33,698 bases of DNA from the NCBI GenBank assembly GCA_937944295.1, contig CALDZL010000067.1:1-33698 (forward strand). The letters run 5' to 3'. This DNA is from an uncultured Sphingorhabdus sp. GTDB taxonomy: Bacteria > Pseudomonadota > Alphaproteobacteria > Sphingomonadales > Sphingomonadaceae. Positions within the stretch are counted from its first letter, which is position 1. Every line of letters begins with the position of its first letter. A program made the position numbers and the translations under genes. The notes beneath the pieces are model-generated. The model was given only the letters and a program-made list of their open reading frames with translations. It was not told where the DNA came from and did not search any database. Of the stretch, positions 19,160 to 30,679 are shown piece by piece.

Positions 19160-20359
19160 TCATAAATGATTGATCGGTATATAATGTACCTCTTCACCAG
19201 ATTTCACTTCTTCGCTTTCTCTATCTCTTATAATCAACGCGTTAGCAGACGCCAATGTTGATAATTTTCCGCTGTCTTGCGATGAAAAAGCTATGACCTT
19301 ATCACCACTTTCTATCGCTCGCAGAAATTCAGCACGATTTCCTGTCTTGGGCAATATACCCGCAGTGATAGATTTGTGTATGGGCGGAAAATAATCCTCT
19401 AAACCACTGATATAGCGTAAAATCGGCAACAAGAATAATATAGCGGTGACATAGGCGCTGGACGGATTTCCAGGCAAGGCAATAATATGGCTCTGGCCTA
19501 GTCGCCCGCTCATAATAGGTTTACCAGGTTTAATCGCCGCCTTCATAAAAGCTATATCTGCGCCCAATTCTTTTAGAGCAGGCAGGATAAGGTCATGATC
19601 ACCAACAGATGCTCCGCCGATAGTGATAATTACATCGCAATATTGATGTTTAGAGATGATATTTTTTATGTTCTCTAAATCATCGGGGACGGTGTCATTA
19701 TAGATGATCTCATAGTCATCCAATAATGCTGCAATCATAGGTCCATTGCTGGCGGGAATTTGATAGGGTGCGCAATTCTCTCCCGCTTTACGCAATTCAT
19801 CGCCCGTCGATATGATGGCGATTTTCGCGGTGCGATAAGCGCTTATTTTATTATGTCCTGCCGCAATGCAATGGCCAATATGTGCAGCGTTAATGCGTGT
19901 CCCAGCTTTGATTATTGTATCGCCTTCAGCAAAATCATTTCCTTTGCGCCTAATATGCTGCCCTAATATGATGGGCGTATCAGCATTATATTCTATCTTA
20001 CCATCATGGCGATTGGTATTTTCTTGGATGATAATCGTATCCGCACCTGCGGGCAGCAATGCTCCCGTGAATATGCGGGCTGCTTGTGTGGGTTCTATTG
20101 TATCACAAGGGGGCGCTCCCGCTTTACATTCCCCAGCGATTTCCCATGATGTGATATTGGCGTCATAGCAAATAGCATATCCATCCATAGCCGACATATC
20201 CGCCGCTGGTTGATTGCGGAGAGATATAATATCTTGCGCGGCTGTACGGCCTAATGCGGCGTTAATATCTATAACTTCCGTGTCTAATCTGTCTGCTGCA
20301 TCAATCAATGCTTTTTGCGCATCAATAAGGGGTAGTAAGCCAGCCATTAGGCGCTCCAT
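19160..20359 (-). CDS. moeA: Molybdopterin molybdenumtransferase (ATG at 20347 is an alternative start overlapping the moaC stop)
   Basis: [53 protein letters not shown] motifs. Confidence 0.95.
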   Translation of the reverse strand: MERLMAGLLPLIDAQKALIDAADRLDTEVIDINAALGRTAAQDIISLRNQPAADMSAMDGYAICYDANITSWEIAGECKAGAPPCDTIEPTQAARIFTGALLPAGADTIIIQENTNRHDGKIEYNADTPIILGQHIRRKGNDFAEGDTIIKAGTRINAAHIGHCIAAGHNKISAYRTAKIAIISTGDELRKAGENCAPYQIPASNGPMIAALLDDYEIIYNDTVPDDLENIKNIISKHQYCDVIITIGGASVGDHDLILPALKELGADIAFMKAAIKPGKPIMSGRLGQSHIIALPGNPSSAYVTAILFLLPILRYISGLEDYFPPIHKSITAGILPKTGNRAEFLRAIESGDKVIAFSSQDSGKLSTLASANALIIRDRESEEVKSGEEVHYIPINHL

Positions 20360-20814
20360 TCCCCTGATTTTCCGCCTGTCTTTTTAAGGAGCTTAATATC
20401 GCTTAGCACCATATCTTTTTGTAATGCTTTGACCATATCATAGATAGTGAGAAGGGTGACATTAACCGCAGTGAGCGCTTCCATTTCTACGCCTGTTTTA
20501 CCATTGAGGCGCACCAGTGCGGTGACCAATATACCATCGTCCAAATATTCAAAATCAACCGAAATTTTGCTCAGCATCAGCGGATGGCATAGCGGAATTA
20601 ACTCGCTGGTTTTCTTGGTCGCCATAATGCCTGCAATTCGCGCGGTAGAGAGGACATCGCCTTTTTTAAGGGCATTGTCTTTTATGGCTTGCAGCGTATC
20701 AGCATGCATAGATATTTGCCCCGATGCAATGGCTTCGCGCATCGTTGTATCTTTGCCGTCAACATCAACCATATGGGCGCTGCCTTCACTATCGATATGC
20801 GTTAATTTGCTCAT
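20347..20814 (-). CDS. moaC: Cyclic pyranopterin monophosphate synthase
   Basis: [39 protein letters not shown] motifs. Confidence 0.96.
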   Translation of the reverse strand: MSKLTHIDSEGSAHMVDVDGKDTTMREAIASGQISMHADTLQAIKDNALKKGDVLSTARIAGIMATKKTSELIPLCHPLMLSKISVDFEYLDDGILVTALVRLNGKTGVEMEALTAVNVTLLTIYDMVKALQKDMVLSDIKLLKKTGGKSGEWSA

Positions 20815-21602
20815 GACCCTCTCAACAATTTTTGCGTAGCGGCGCTGACATCATCTTGGCGCATAAGCGATTCCCCAACCAGAAAACAGCACGCACCTGA
20901 TTGTGCAAGACGCAAGCAATCGTCATGCGTGAATATCCCGCTTTCGGATACCATGATACGATCATTGGGTACCATTTTTGATAGTCTTTCAGTCATGCTG
21001 AGGCTGGTTTCAAAAGTTTTGAGGTTGCGATTATTAATACCCAAAAGACGTGATTTTAATTGTAATGCGCGTTCTAATTCCTCTTCATCATGCACCTCAA
21101 CCAACACATCCATGCCATGGTGGATCGCTGCATCTTCTATCTCTTCGGCCAGAGCATCATCCAATGCGGCCATAATAATCAATATAGCATCAGCGCCAAG
21201 GCTACGCGATTCTACGACTTGCCAAGGATCGACCATAAAATCCTTGCGCAAACAGGGAAGTGAAGTGGCGGACCGTGCCGCGATTAAATATTCATCTGTT
21301 CCTTGAAAATATGGTGTATCAGTGAGTATCGACAAACAGGCTGCACCGCCGATTTCATAGGCTTTGGCATGTGCTGGTGGATCGAAATCTGTGCGGATTA
21401 ACCCCTTGGAAGGGCTAGCTTTCTTAATTTCAGCGATCAACGCAAAACCATTTCGAGATTTTTGTTCAATTGATTGAATAAATCCGCGCGGCGCGCTTTG
21501 TGCGGCGATGGTATCTTTTATTTGTGCATTGCTAAGCTGCTCTTTGCGTTTGGCAACATGGGCGCGTTTTGCATCGCATATCTCGGCTAATTTATCGCTC
21601 AT
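20811..21602 (-). CDS. trpC: Indole-3-glycerol phosphate synthase (ATG at 21602 preferred over 21620)
   Basis: [48 protein letters not shown] motifs. Confidence 0.97.
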   Translation of the reverse strand: MSDKLAEICDAKRAHVAKRKEQLSNAQIKDTIAAQSAPRGFIQSIEQKSRNGFALIAEIKKASPSKGLIRTDFDPPAHAKAYEIGGAACLSILTDTPYFQGTDEYLIAARSATSLPCLRKDFMVDPWQVVESRSLGADAILIIMAALDDALAEEIEDAAIHHGMDVLVEVHDEEELERALQLKSRLLGINNRNLKTFETSLSMTERLSKMVPNDRIMVSESGIFTHDDCLRLAQSGACCFLVGESLMRQDDVSAATQKLLRGS

Positions 21603-22537
21603 TGGTGCGCTATCCAGCAATCTAATAATGTGTTCGCTAATCCTTTGTCGATGGCTTCAGCGGCTTCCTCAGCGCCTTCTTCAAAACTATCCACTTCTCC
21701 TGCGACCATTAAAGCTGCTGCGGAATTGAGAATAACTGCATCACGATAGGCGGATTTCTCGCCCATCAGCATTTTACGCAAAGCAGCTGCATTATAGTCT
21801 GCATCACCGCCTTTTATCGCATCAGCATCATGACGCGGTAGGTCGACATCTTCGGGTGACAGAGATGAATATTGGATATTAGTCCCGTCGATCATGGCTA
21901 TTCTGGTAGGGCCAGAAATGCTAATTTCGTCTAACCCATCCATGCCCGAAACAATCATTACTTTTTCATAGTCTAATTGCACCGCTGCTTGTGCATATTT
22001 TTCTATCAAATCGGGCGATGCAACGCCGATAAGCTGGCGTTTGACACGCGCAGGATTGCACAGCGGCCCGAGCAAATTAAATATTGTGTGGCGCCCAAGC
22101 GTTTTGCGGATCGGTGCAATCGGGCCAAGGGCAGGGTGATGATTGGGTGCAAAGAAAAAACCAATACCAATCTCGGCTAAAGATTTTTCAGCATCGGCCT
22201 TAGCAAGGTTTAATCCCAATGCCTCTAATGTATCCGCAGCACCCGATTTGCTCGATGCCGCGCGATTGCCATGTTTGGCCATGGGAACATCGCAAGCCGC
22301 CACCACCAAAGCCGTGGCAGTGGAAATATTCAGGCTATGGCTGCCATCGCCGCCCGTGCCGCATACATCGATAGCATTTTGCGGCGCATCGACCGTAATC
22401 ATGCGGCTGCGCATAGCTAGCGCGGCGGATGTTATTTCATCGGCGCTTTCTCCGCGATCCGCCATCTGGGTCAGCGCATCAGAAATTTCAGCAGCAGATA
22501 ATTTCCCATCGAGCATATCATTGAATAAATTGCTCAT
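21599..22537 (-). CDS. trpD: Anthranilate phosphoribosyltransferase
   Basis: [43 protein letters not shown] motifs. Confidence 0.97.
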   Translation of the reverse strand: MSNLFNDMLDGKLSAAEISDALTQMADRGESADEITSAALAMRSRMITVDAPQNAIDVCGTGGDGSHSLNISTATALVVAACDVPMAKHGNRAASSKSGAADTLEALGLNLAKADAEKSLAEIGIGFFFAPNHHPALGPIAPIRKTLGRHTIFNLLGPLCNPARVKRQLIGVASPDLIEKYAQAAVQLDYEKVMIVSGMDGLDEISISGPTRIAMIDGTNIQYSSLSPEDVDLPRHDADAIKGGDADYNAAALRKMLMGEKSAYRDAVILNSAAALMVAGEVDSFEEGAEEAAEAIDKGLANTLLDCWIAHQ

Positions 22538-23118
22538 GATAAATACTTTGGTTCTAACCCAGCGATACGCATGAAATTGGCCAGCAAGTCATGTCCATGC
22601 TCGGTGGCGATGCTCTCGGGATGAAATTGCACGCTATGAATCGGTAGGCTCTCATGCGCATAACCCATCACGCTGCCATCATCGGCTGTTGCTGTGACTT
22701 TCAGGCACTCTGGAATATCCTCAACGATAAGCGAGTGATAGCGTGTCGCAGTAAATGGCGATGGAATATCCGTAAATAACCCGCTGCCATCATGCGTGAT
22801 AGGCGATGTTTTCCCGTGCATAAGACCGCCTTGAATGACCTTTGCTCCAAAATGCTGACCAATGGATTGATGTCCTAGACAAACCCCCATCAACGGTTTT
22901 TTCGCTTTGGCACAGGCTGCGACCAGATCAAGCGAAATACCCGCTTCATTGGGCGTGCAAGGACCAGGGGATATTAAAAATGCATCCGCACCGCTTTGTA
23001 AGGCTTCATTGGCACTAATCGCATCATTACGCTCTACGCGCACTTGCGCGCCCAGTTCCATCAAATAATGGACAAGGTTAAAGGTAAAGCTGTCATAATT
23101 ATCGATAACAAGGATCAT
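22534..23118 (-). CDS. trpG: Anthranilate synthase component II, glutamine amidotransferase (ATG at 23118 preferred)
   Basis: MILVIDNYDSFTFNLVHYL start; GVCLGHQSIGQHFGA; VQFHPESIATEHG. Confidence 0.96.
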   Translation of the reverse strand: MILVIDNYDSFTFNLVHYLMELGAQVRVERNDAISANEALQSGADAFLISPGPCTPNEAGISLDLVAACAKAKKPLMGVCLGHQSIGQHFGAKVIQGGLMHGKTSPITHDGSGLFTDIPSPFTATRYHSLIVEDIPECLKVTATADDGSVMGYAHESLPIHSVQFHPESIATEHGHDLLANFMRIAGLEPKYLS

Positions 23119-23128
23119 AATATTACTC

Positions 23129-24664
23129 TCACTGGCCGAACCCCGCGTCATGGGCGCGGCGCACCGCTTCTTTTGCTGCGGCTAGCAATGCCCCCGATTT
23201 GGCTTCACATTCGCGCAATTCATAATCAGGATCACTATCGGTGACAATGCCTGCGCCTGCCTGAACATGCAATTCACCATCTTTGACGATACCCGTGCGC
23301 AAAACAATACAGCTATCCATATCGCCATTGGGGGAGAAATATCCAACGCCGCCCGCATAAGCACCGCGCGTTTCGGGTTCTAATTCAGCGATAATTTCGC
23401 ACGCCCGTACCTTGGGCGCACCGCTGACGGTTCCTGCTGGAAAGCCAGCAAATAGAGCGTCAATCGCATCATATTTATCATCAAGATCGCCTGTAACATT
23501 GGAAACTATATGCATGACATGACTGTAAAATTCGACCATATAGCTATCGGTAACGCTGACGCTATCGGCTTTGGCAACGCGGCCCACATCATTGCGGCCC
23601 AGATCAAGCAACATTAAATGTTCGGCGCATTCTTTGGGGTCGGCGAGTAGGCTAGCTTTATTTGCGGCATCTTCAGAAGCGTTTTTACCGCGTGGACGTG
23701 TACCTGCGATAGGACGTATTGTGATTTCACCATTTTTTGCGCGCACCAATATCTCTGGACTAGAGCCGATCAATGCAAATTCGGGTAAGTCGAGGAAAAA
23801 TAGGAAAGGCGAGGGGTTTATGCGCCGCAATGCCCGATATAATTCTATCGGGGGTAAGGTGAAGGGCGCTGTAAAACGCTGCGCCAATACGATCTGAAAT
23901 ATATCACCGGCGGTTATATATTCTTTGGCACGGCGCACCATCTCTTTATAATCATCTGGTGCTATATTGGGTGTGAAATCTATATCCATGGATTGCACAT
24001 TGCGGACTAAGCTAGGTACGCCCTGATTCAATTGACGTTCAACAGCGTCTATCTTATCTAGGGCTGTGGCCATCTTCTTTTCATTATCCCCACAAGTTTT
24101 TGGTTCTCCAGGTGTTTCGGGCCAGATCGGAGCAATGATGAATAACTCATCGCTCAAACGATCAAATATTAAAATCACCGTTGGACGCACAAATAACATA
24201 TCAGGGGTTTTTAAGTCTGATTGTGTAGCGCGTGGAAGCTTTTCAACTAAACCAATCGTTTCATAGCCAAAATAACCAACCAGACAGGCCAAAGCATCGG
24301 GTAATTCCTCTGGAACATCCATATGGCAAGATGCCACTAATTGCCGAAGGGCGCTGAGACTATCCGTTTCTATAGGTCTAAAATCATTACGGTCATAGGC
24401 CCAGTGAGTGTTGATTTGCGCATCATTACCATTGGCTCTGAAAATAAGATCAGGGTCGAGACCGATGAGACTATGGCGGCCGCGTGTTTCACCGCCCTCA
24501 ACCGACTCAAGCAAAAAATCACCGCGCTCGTTCTGCATTAATTTTAAGGCTGCCGAAACGGGTGTCTCTGTGTCGGCGACAATGCGTTTCCATAGCAAAG
24601 CTGCTTTGCCTTGCTCTAAATTAGCACGTGCTTCTTCTATCATGCTATAATTTTGATTGGCCAT
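23129..24664 (-). CDS. trpE: Anthranilate synthase component I
   Basis: IRPIAGTRPRGKNASEDAA, LDLGRNDVGRV, FPAGTVSGAPKVRA motifs. Confidence 0.96.
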   Translation of the reverse strand: MANQNYSMIEEARANLEQGKAALLWKRIVADTETPVSAALKLMQNERGDFLLESVEGGETRGRHSLIGLDPDLIFRANGNDAQINTHWAYDRNDFRPIETDSLSALRQLVASCHMDVPEELPDALACLVGYFGYETIGLVEKLPRATQSDLKTPDMLFVRPTVILIFDRLSDELFIIAPIWPETPGEPKTCGDNEKKMATALDKIDAVERQLNQGVPSLVRNVQSMDIDFTPNIAPDDYKEMVRRAKEYITAGDIFQIVLAQRFTAPFTLPPIELYRALRRINPSPFLFFLDLPEFALIGSSPEILVRAKNGEITIRPIAGTRPRGKNASEDAANKASLLADPKECAEHLMLLDLGRNDVGRVAKADSVSVTDSYMVEFYSHVMHIVSNVTGDLDDKYDAIDALFAGFPAGTVSGAPKVRACEIIAELEPETRGAYAGGVGYFSPNGDMDSCIVLRTGIVKDGELHVQAGAGIVTDSDPDYELRECEAKSGALLAAAKEAVRRAHDAGFGQ

Positions 24665-24686
24665 GTTAACTGCTATGGCCCTCCGA

Positions 24687-26636
24687 TTAATTCGCAGTGA
24701 TAGACGTTAGAGATGCACGCAGAGAATCAATATCATCTTCGCTCTTTTCAACACCGATTTCTGCACGAGCAGCATTTATGAATTGGGCAAAATGCTCTTG
24801 GGCAATTGTATTTTTGAACTGTTTTTGAGTTTCATCCAACAAATTTTTTCGTTCGCTTGCATCGCCACGGGTTATTTTGTTTAAATTCACCAAAATCCAT
24901 CCTTGATCAGTAGGCGCCTCTAGTTTTTTTATGCTTTTGGCTGCCATCGCAAACATAAGCACTAATGCTTCGGGAACTTCGCCTCCTTGTTGGGATAGTT
25001 CAAAACGACTTGCTTTTAAATCTTGGACGGGTGGTAATTTTAGTCCACTTTCTGCTAAGGCTTTTTTGAGAGTGCTTCCGCTCTCTACAGCTTTTAATAT
25101 TTTATCGGCTTCTACTTTTGCTTTCGCTGAACCTTGAGAGAATGCCCATCTTTGTGCAACTAATTCTTTTACTTTGCTGAGTGAAGGAGGGGCGGCTTCT
25201 GATAATTGAGCAATGGTTATAATAGCAAATTTACTGCCTTGTTCAATTTCGATTAATTGACCTTCGCCGTCATTATCCATTTGAAATGCTGCGGGCAAAA
25301 TAGCGGCCATTTCTGGAATAGGTTGGTAACTTGAATCTTCTGGATTCTGACCCGTAACAACAAGTAATGGACTGGTCTGAACTTTTAAAGAGCGCTCTTT
25401 TGCCACATCCTCTAAGGTCGTACCGTCCGATAGAGCATCTTCTATTTCGCCAGTTAATTCAGCTAATAATTCATCTTTTTTCTGAGCTAGAACAATTTCG
25501 GCAATTTCTGTACGCGCTTGATCTAATGTGCGGGCATCTTTCTTTAAAATATTAGTTATTTTGACAACAAACCAACCCAAGGGGCCTTGTGCTGGCTTTG
25601 CATATTCACCATCAGCAACTGCGAATACTGCATCACTAACTTCTTTTGAAGCGCTATCGCTAAGCTCTTTTGCACTAATATTGTCTCTCTGCGTTACGGA
25701 CAAACCAGTTTCTTTTGATGCTTCTTGCAGAGAGATGCCTGATTGCGCGTTGGAAATTATTTGATCGGCAGCATCTTTGGTTGACACGATGATTTGTTCA
25801 AAACTGCGTGTTTCGCTCTCAGCATAATTCTCTTTATTTTCATCATAATATGCTTGAATATCTTCTTTAGTAGCTTTTGCATCCCCATCGACTATGTCAC
25901 TGTTAAATAAAGCATAGCTGATGGAACGTCGTTCAGGGATGATATATTGGGTTGCATTTTCTTTGTAGTAAGTAGATAAAATATCATCGCTAGGTGGTTT
26001 TTCTGGCAAAAATTGCGCAGAAGGAACAACCGCTATTTGTCCTTCTCGGCGCTCCAAAACTAATGAAGCATAAGGAAGTACCAGAGATTGAGGAGAGAGA
26101 ACCCCTTTGTTCGCGATTGGGAAAATCTGTTGACCGTATAGGTTTTGTGTAAAATCCTTACGAATGGCTGCTTCGGAAATTTGAAGTCTCGACAATAATG
26201 TACGGAAGCTATCGGTTGTAAATTTTCCATCAATACCTTTTGCGCCTGGTATTTCTCTAATTTCGGCATCAACCATAGCTTGGCTGACACCTATACCATG
26301 TTTTTCGCCAAATACAGCAAGAACGTAACGATTTATAATCTGTTCCAATGTTCTATCTAAACCACCGCCCTCTACGAATTGAGAAATATCAAGATTGGGG
26401 TTCCTCTGGCGTTCAGTGCGCAATCGATTGTTGGTCATATCACGCAACTCCGAAATGCTTATATCTTGATCGCCAACTTTCGCAGCATTACCACTGGATA
26501 CACCCCCAAAAGTTCCCGATCCAGTAACATCCCCAAGAGCAAAAGCAACGGCAATGATACCGATAAAGATAAGTGCGAAAAAAGCACCGAATTTAGAGCT
26601 AAATAATGAACGTATTCTGGCAAACATATTAGTCAA
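24687..26636 (-). CDS. Peptidylprolyl isomerase of the PpiD/SurA-N type, membrane anchored
   Basis: N-terminal TM anchor, SurA_N-like helices, parvulin-like segment (SFEQIIVSTKDAADQI...GPLGWFVVKIT). Confidence 0.88.
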   Translation of the reverse strand: MTNMFARIRSLFSSKFGAFFALIFIGIIAVAFALGDVTGSGTFGGVSSGNAAKVGDQDISISELRDMTNNRLRTERQRNPNLDISQFVEGGGLDRTLEQIINRYVLAVFGEKHGIGVSQAMVDAEIREIPGAKGIDGKFTTDSFRTLLSRLQISEAAIRKDFTQNLYGQQIFPIANKGVLSPQSLVLPYASLVLERREGQIAVVPSAQFLPEKPPSDDILSTYYKENATQYIIPERRSISYALFNSDIVDGDAKATKEDIQAYYDENKENYAESETRSFEQIIVSTKDAADQIISNAQSGISLQEASKETGLSVTQRDNISAKELSDSASKEVSDAVFAVADGEYAKPAQGPLGWFVVKITNILKKDARTLDQARTEIAEIVLAQKKDELLAELTGEIEDALSDGTTLEDVAKERSLKVQTSPLLVVTGQNPEDSSYQPIPEMAAILPAAFQMDNDGEGQLIEIEQGSKFAIITIAQLSEAAPPSLSKVKELVAQRWAFSQGSAKAKVEADKILKAVESGSTLKKALAESGLKLPPVQDLKASRFELSQQGGEVPEALVLMFAMAAKSIKKLEAPTDQGWILVNLNKITRGDASERKNLLDETQKQFKNTIAQEHFAQFINAARAEIGVEKSEDDIDSLRASLTSITAN

Positions 26637-26854
26637 AAACTTCCTATTAGAAATATTATATAAGGCTTTAGGTAGCTATGCTGTTACAATCAAGCATTCA
26701 TAACATAAGAATGTCATTTATCCATAGAATGATAATATGTTTGCAAATATTGAAACCGTTGCGAGTCATGATATTTCGTGTAATATTTACTTATAACAGC
26801 ATCGAGGATAGATGGTATTTAATGGGATAAGCATTTGTAACAGGAAATAATGAT

Positions 26855-27604
26855 ATGCTCAAAAAATTAATTGTCGGTAATTGGAAAATGAACGGTGTAA
26901 GGTCTGATATTGCCCATATTAAAGATATATCCGAACAAGCTGCTGCGCATTCAAATGTAGATGTAGCAATATGTGTTCCTGCGACATTGATTGAGAGCGC
27001 CAGTAACATATCCGATTCCCTGGCCATTGGTGCGCAAGATTGTCATGCACATACCAATGGAGCGCATACGGGCTGCGTGTCTGCTGCCATGGTGGCGGAA
27101 TGCGGTGCACAATATGTGATTGTTGGTCATAGCGAACGAAGAAGTGATCAAGGCGAGAATAATACCGACGTTAAAGCAAAAGCGCAGGCCGTTATGGCGC
27201 AACAAATGGTCGCTATATTATGTATTGGGGAAACAGAAAATCAGAGAAATAGTGACAATGCAGTTTCTGTTGTGATTGAACAATTAAACCTGTCACTTCC
27301 AGAAGTTGATAATTATGATAATCTAACATTATGCGTTGCTTATGAACCGATCTGGGCGATTGGAACGGGTCGTATTCCTACCTTGGATGAAGTTGCTGAA
27401 ATGCATATGGCTATCAGGCAGGCCTTAGTCATAAAATATGGTGAGAGCGGGAATAATATTCATATCCTTTATGGTGGGTCTATGAATGGTGATAATGCGG
27501 CGGATTTGTTGAGCATAGAGCATGTAGATGGCGGCTTGGTTGGTGGTGCAAGCCTCACAGCAGCGAAATTCACGCCTGTAATCGCAGCGGCTTCTCTCAC
27601 TTAA
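26855..27604 (+). CDS. tpiA: Triosephosphate isomerase
   Basis: IVGNWKMNG, YVIVGHSERR, AYEPIWAIGTG, ILYGGSMNGDNA motifs. Confidence 0.97.
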   Translation: MLKKLIVGNWKMNGVRSDIAHIKDISEQAAAHSNVDVAICVPATLIESASNISDSLAIGAQDCHAHTNGAHTGCVSAAMVAECGAQYVIVGHSERRSDQGENNTDVKAKAQAVMAQQMVAILCIGETENQRNSDNAVSVVIEQLNLSLPEVDNYDNLTLCVAYEPIWAIGTGRIPTLDEVAEMHMAIRQALVIKYGESGNNIHILYGGSMNGDNAADLLSIEHVDGGLVGGASLTAAKFTPVIAAASLT

Positions 27605-27728
27605 TAGGAATTTAATCTATCTAAGCGGGATGATTTTGATAATATAATTGCGCAAATCAATTGAAGATTCGAATTTCAATCGCTATGTGGGCATGGTCAT
27701 AATAAATATATATGTATTGGAACGTTCA

Positions 27729-28130
27729 ATGGGTCTTTTTCAATTTCTAATCATACTGCAAGGCACTGTTGCATTTGGTTTGGTTGTTGCAATATTAATG
27801 CAGCGTTCTGAAGGCGGTGGCCTTGGCGTTGGCGGAAGCCCCTCTGGCCTTATGTCTGCGCGTGGGGCTGCTGATTTTATGACGCGTTTAACATCTTTCT
27901 TGGCGATCTTATTTATATCATTATCGGTAGCCCTTGCTTTTGTGGCAGCAAAACAAAGCTCTGGTACAGCCGTTGATGATAGTTTTGAACGTACGCCTGT
28001 TGAAGCACCAACTGATCTTAACCCTACAGAAAATTCTATTACTCCTCCGTTGAGCGATGATCCGTTGGAGGCTGCAGCAGCTGCAGCAGCTGCTGCTTCT
28101 GAAGAAGAGAATGATGATAATTCTGAGTAA
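27729..28130 (+). CDS. secG: Preprotein translocase subunit SecG (ATG at 27729 preferred over 27648)
   Basis: Two TM segments flanking LMQRSEGGGLGVGGSPSGLMSARGAADFMTRLT; Ala/acidic C-terminal tail. Confidence 0.94.
   Translation: MGLFQFLIILQGTVAFGLVVAILMQRSEGGGLGVGGSPSGLMSARGAADFMTRLTSFLAILFISLSVALAFVAAKQSSGTAVDDSFERTPVEAPTDLNPTENSITPPLSDDPLEAAAAAAAAASEEENDDNSE
28070..28096 (+). repeat. GCN trinucleotide tract encoding polyalanine in the SecG tail; contains palindrome GCAGCAGCTGCTGC (28083-28096)
   Basis: ggctgcagcagctgcagcagctgctgc read directly. Confidence 0.8.
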
Positions 28131-28333
28131 ATTTTATAATGTTTGTTTTAAGAGGAACCCCTATATTTGAACGGCCCTTTTATCCCTTAAATGTTAGTTC
28201 CAGAGTTTTGAACTGCTACCAGATATCATTGGATGTGACATGAGTTATATCTAAAAGTTATCCATAGCTTTTTTCGAATTTCAGATTATTTCACTTGTCA
28301 AACCATATCCTGTCCCCTTAACCCTTTGCTCCC

Positions 28334-29965
28334 ATGGCGCGATATATTTTTATTACTGGCGGTGTGGTCTCCTCACTGGGAAAAGGTTTAATGGCTGCAA
28401 GTCTTGCAGCACTTTTACAAGCGCGTGGTTACCGCGTCCGAATCCGTAAATTTGACCCTTATTTAAATGTCGATCCGGGAACAATGTCTCCCTATCAGCA
28501 TGGTGAAGTCTATGTCACCGATGATGGAGCGGAAACGGACCTTGATTTGGGACATTATGAGCGGTTTAGCGGTGTATCTGCACGCCAATCAGATAATGTG
28601 ACTTCGGGGCGTATCTATCAAGATATTATCGCCAAAGAACGGCGCGGCGATTATTTAGGTGCTACTGTTCAGGTGATTCCGCATGTTACTGATGAAATTA
28701 AGAAATTTGCATTGGATGAAAGCGACGATCTTGATTTCATATTGTGTGAGATTGGCGGAACTGTAGGCGATATTGAATCGCTACCCTTTATGGAAGCCAT
28801 TAGGCAATTGCGTAACGAATTGGGCCGTGACCAGAGCATTTCAATTCATGTTACATTGGTTCCTTATGTGGCGGCGGCTGGTGAATTAAAAACGAAACCA
28901 ACGCAGCATAGTGTGCGCGAGTTAACATCTTTGGGGATACAGCCTGATATATTGCTGTGTCGCTGTGAACATAATTTACCCGATAATGAGCGCGCTAAAA
29001 TCGCTGCTTTTTGTAATGTCCGTAAAGAGGCGGTTATTCCAGCATTGGATGCTGAGAGTATTTATGCTGTGCCATTGCAATATCATGCCGAAGGGTTAGA
29101 TGATCAAGTGCTTCGTGCATTTAATGTTGATAATAATAAGGAACCAGACCTATCACGTTGGTATGATATTAATGATCGTTATCATAATCCCGAAGGTGAA
29201 GTGACTATCGGTGTTGTTGGCAAATATGTTGGTCTGCAAGATGCTTATAAATCTCTGCATGAAGCGTTGGTACATGGCGGTATGGCACACCGAACGCGTG
29301 TGAATATTAAATGGCTTGATGCTGAAATGTTTGAAAGCGAAGAAGACATAGTTAGCAAATTAGAACCGATGCATGCGATTTTGATACCTGGAGGCTTTGG
29401 TGAACGCGGCAGCGAAGGTAAAATTGCGAGTATTAAATTTGCCCGCGAACGCAATATACCATTTTTTGGAATATGCCTTGGAATGCAGATGGCTTGCTTG
29501 GAAGGCGCACGAAATATTAGTGGTATTGGTGATGCCTCGACTAGTGAATTTGGCGCTACCGATAATCCTGTGATCGGCCTTATTACCGAATGGCAGAGCA
29601 AAGATGGTATTGAAAAACGCGATGATGATAGCGATCTTGGCGGAACAATGCGCCTTGGGGCATATCCAGCGAAACTCAATAACAATAGCCATGTTGCATC
29701 TATTTATGATTCGCAAGAAATCGAAGAACGCCATCGCCATCGTTTCGAGGTTAATATGGCCTATAAGGACAGTTTGGAGAAGGGAGGCCTTATATTTTCT
29801 GGCATGTCACCCGATGGTGAATTGCCTGAAATTGTGGAGCGCCCCGATCACCCTTGGTTTATCGGTGTGCAATTTCATCCAGAGCTTAAATCACGTCCAT
29901 TTGATCCACACCCTCTATTTGCAAGCTTTATAGGGGCTGCGCTTAAACAAAGCCGCTTAGTATAA
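28334..29965 (+). CDS. pyrG: CTP synthase
   Basis: [56 protein letters not shown]. Confidence 0.98.
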   Translation: MARYIFITGGVVSSLGKGLMAASLAALLQARGYRVRIRKFDPYLNVDPGTMSPYQHGEVYVTDDGAETDLDLGHYERFSGVSARQSDNVTSGRIYQDIIAKERRGDYLGATVQVIPHVTDEIKKFALDESDDLDFILCEIGGTVGDIESLPFMEAIRQLRNELGRDQSISIHVTLVPYVAAAGELKTKPTQHSVRELTSLGIQPDILLCRCEHNLPDNERAKIAAFCNVRKEAVIPALDAESIYAVPLQYHAEGLDDQVLRAFNVDNNKEPDLSRWYDINDRYHNPEGEVTIGVVGKYVGLQDAYKSLHEALVHGGMAHRTRVNIKWLDAEMFESEEDIVSKLEPMHAILIPGGFGERGSEGKIASIKFARERNIPFFGICLGMQMACLEGARNISGIGDASTSEFGATDNPVIGLITEWQSKDGIEKRDDDSDLGGTMRLGAYPAKLNNNSHVASIYDSQEIEERHRHRFEVNMAYKDSLEKGGLIFSGMSPDGELPEIVERPDHPWFIGVQFHPELKSRPFDPHPLFASFIGAALKQSRLV

Positions 29966-30000
29966 GATTCTGATTGTCACATTATCGAAGGATTAACTCT

Positions 30001-30045
30001 CAGATTAGCATATAAAAGGGCAGCACTAATGCGCTGCCCAATCTG
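30001..30045. terminator. Strong hairpin between convergent pyrG and hsp20
   Basis: CAGATT...GGGCAGC-actaatgc-GCTGCCC-AATCTG nested inverted repeats. Confidence 0.65.
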
Positions 30046-30081
30046 CAAGCTAAATTTGAGATTTAGAGGGAGAGAAGGAAT

Positions 30082-30576
30082 TTAACCTGCTTTTTTAGGT
30101 TTCTTCGATGAGATTTTTGCAACCTTCTGATCGTCAGATTGTTCAATAAGGTTGGAACCGCCAACTTCTATTTTGCGCGGCTTTAAAGCATCTGGAACCT
30201 CGCGCAATAGTCTAATCACAAGCAATCCATCGGCCATGTCGGCTTGAGTTACATGGACATAGTCTGCGAGTTGAAAGCGGCGCTCAAAGTTGCGGTTGGC
30301 AATACCAATATGCAAAAAATCGCGATTATCATTACCATCAATATTTTTCTGTCCAACGACGGTGAGCAAGTTTTGCTGAGCAGTGATGTCTATTTCATCA
30401 TTTTTAAAACCAGCGACTGCAATAGTGATGACATAATCATCTTCTGATAGTCGCTCGATGTTAAAAGGGGGGTAATTTTCGTTTTGGCCGTTACGGTTGG
30501 AATTTTCTAGCAAATCAAACAAACGATCGAAGCCTACTGTGGTTCGGCGATAGGGTGTAAAGTCAAGACGATTCAT
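30082..30576 (-). CDS. Small heat shock protein, Hsp20/IbpA type (ATG at 30576 with AGGAG SD preferred over 30615)
   Basis: MNRLDFTPYRRTTVGFDRLFDLL start; alpha-crystallin core YPPFNIERLSEDDYVITIAVAGFKNDEI...FERRFQLADYVHV. Confidence 0.95.
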   Translation of the reverse strand: MNRLDFTPYRRTTVGFDRLFDLLENSNRNGQNENYPPFNIERLSEDDYVITIAVAGFKNDEIDITAQQNLLTVVGQKNIDGNDNRDFLHIGIANRNFERRFQLADYVHVTQADMADGLLVIRLLREVPDALKPRKIEVGGSNLIEQSDDQKVAKISSKKPKKAG

Positions 30577-30672
30577 AATATTCTCCTGTTGAGCAATGTT
30601 ATTGACGAAGCCCAAAATTGGCGCTTCGGTGTAAGTTTAGTCTTTGTTAAGGGCCTGCTCATGCAGCACCCT
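30574..30672 (-). ncRNA. Candidate ROSE-type RNA thermometer in the hsp20 5' UTR
   Basis: mRNA sense: AGGGUGCUgcaugAGCAggCCCU hairpin, CGAAGCgCCAAuuUUGGGCUUCG hairpin, then AUUGCUcaacAGGAGAAU immediately before AUG (UUGCU opposite AGGAG). Confidence 0.6.
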
Positions 30673-30679
30673 ACAGAAA

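Noticed and set aside
24665-24686. Looked for a trp attenuator or leader peptide upstream of trpE
   Set aside because: Only 22 bp separate trpE from the upstream gene; no Trp-codon leader or alternative hairpins.
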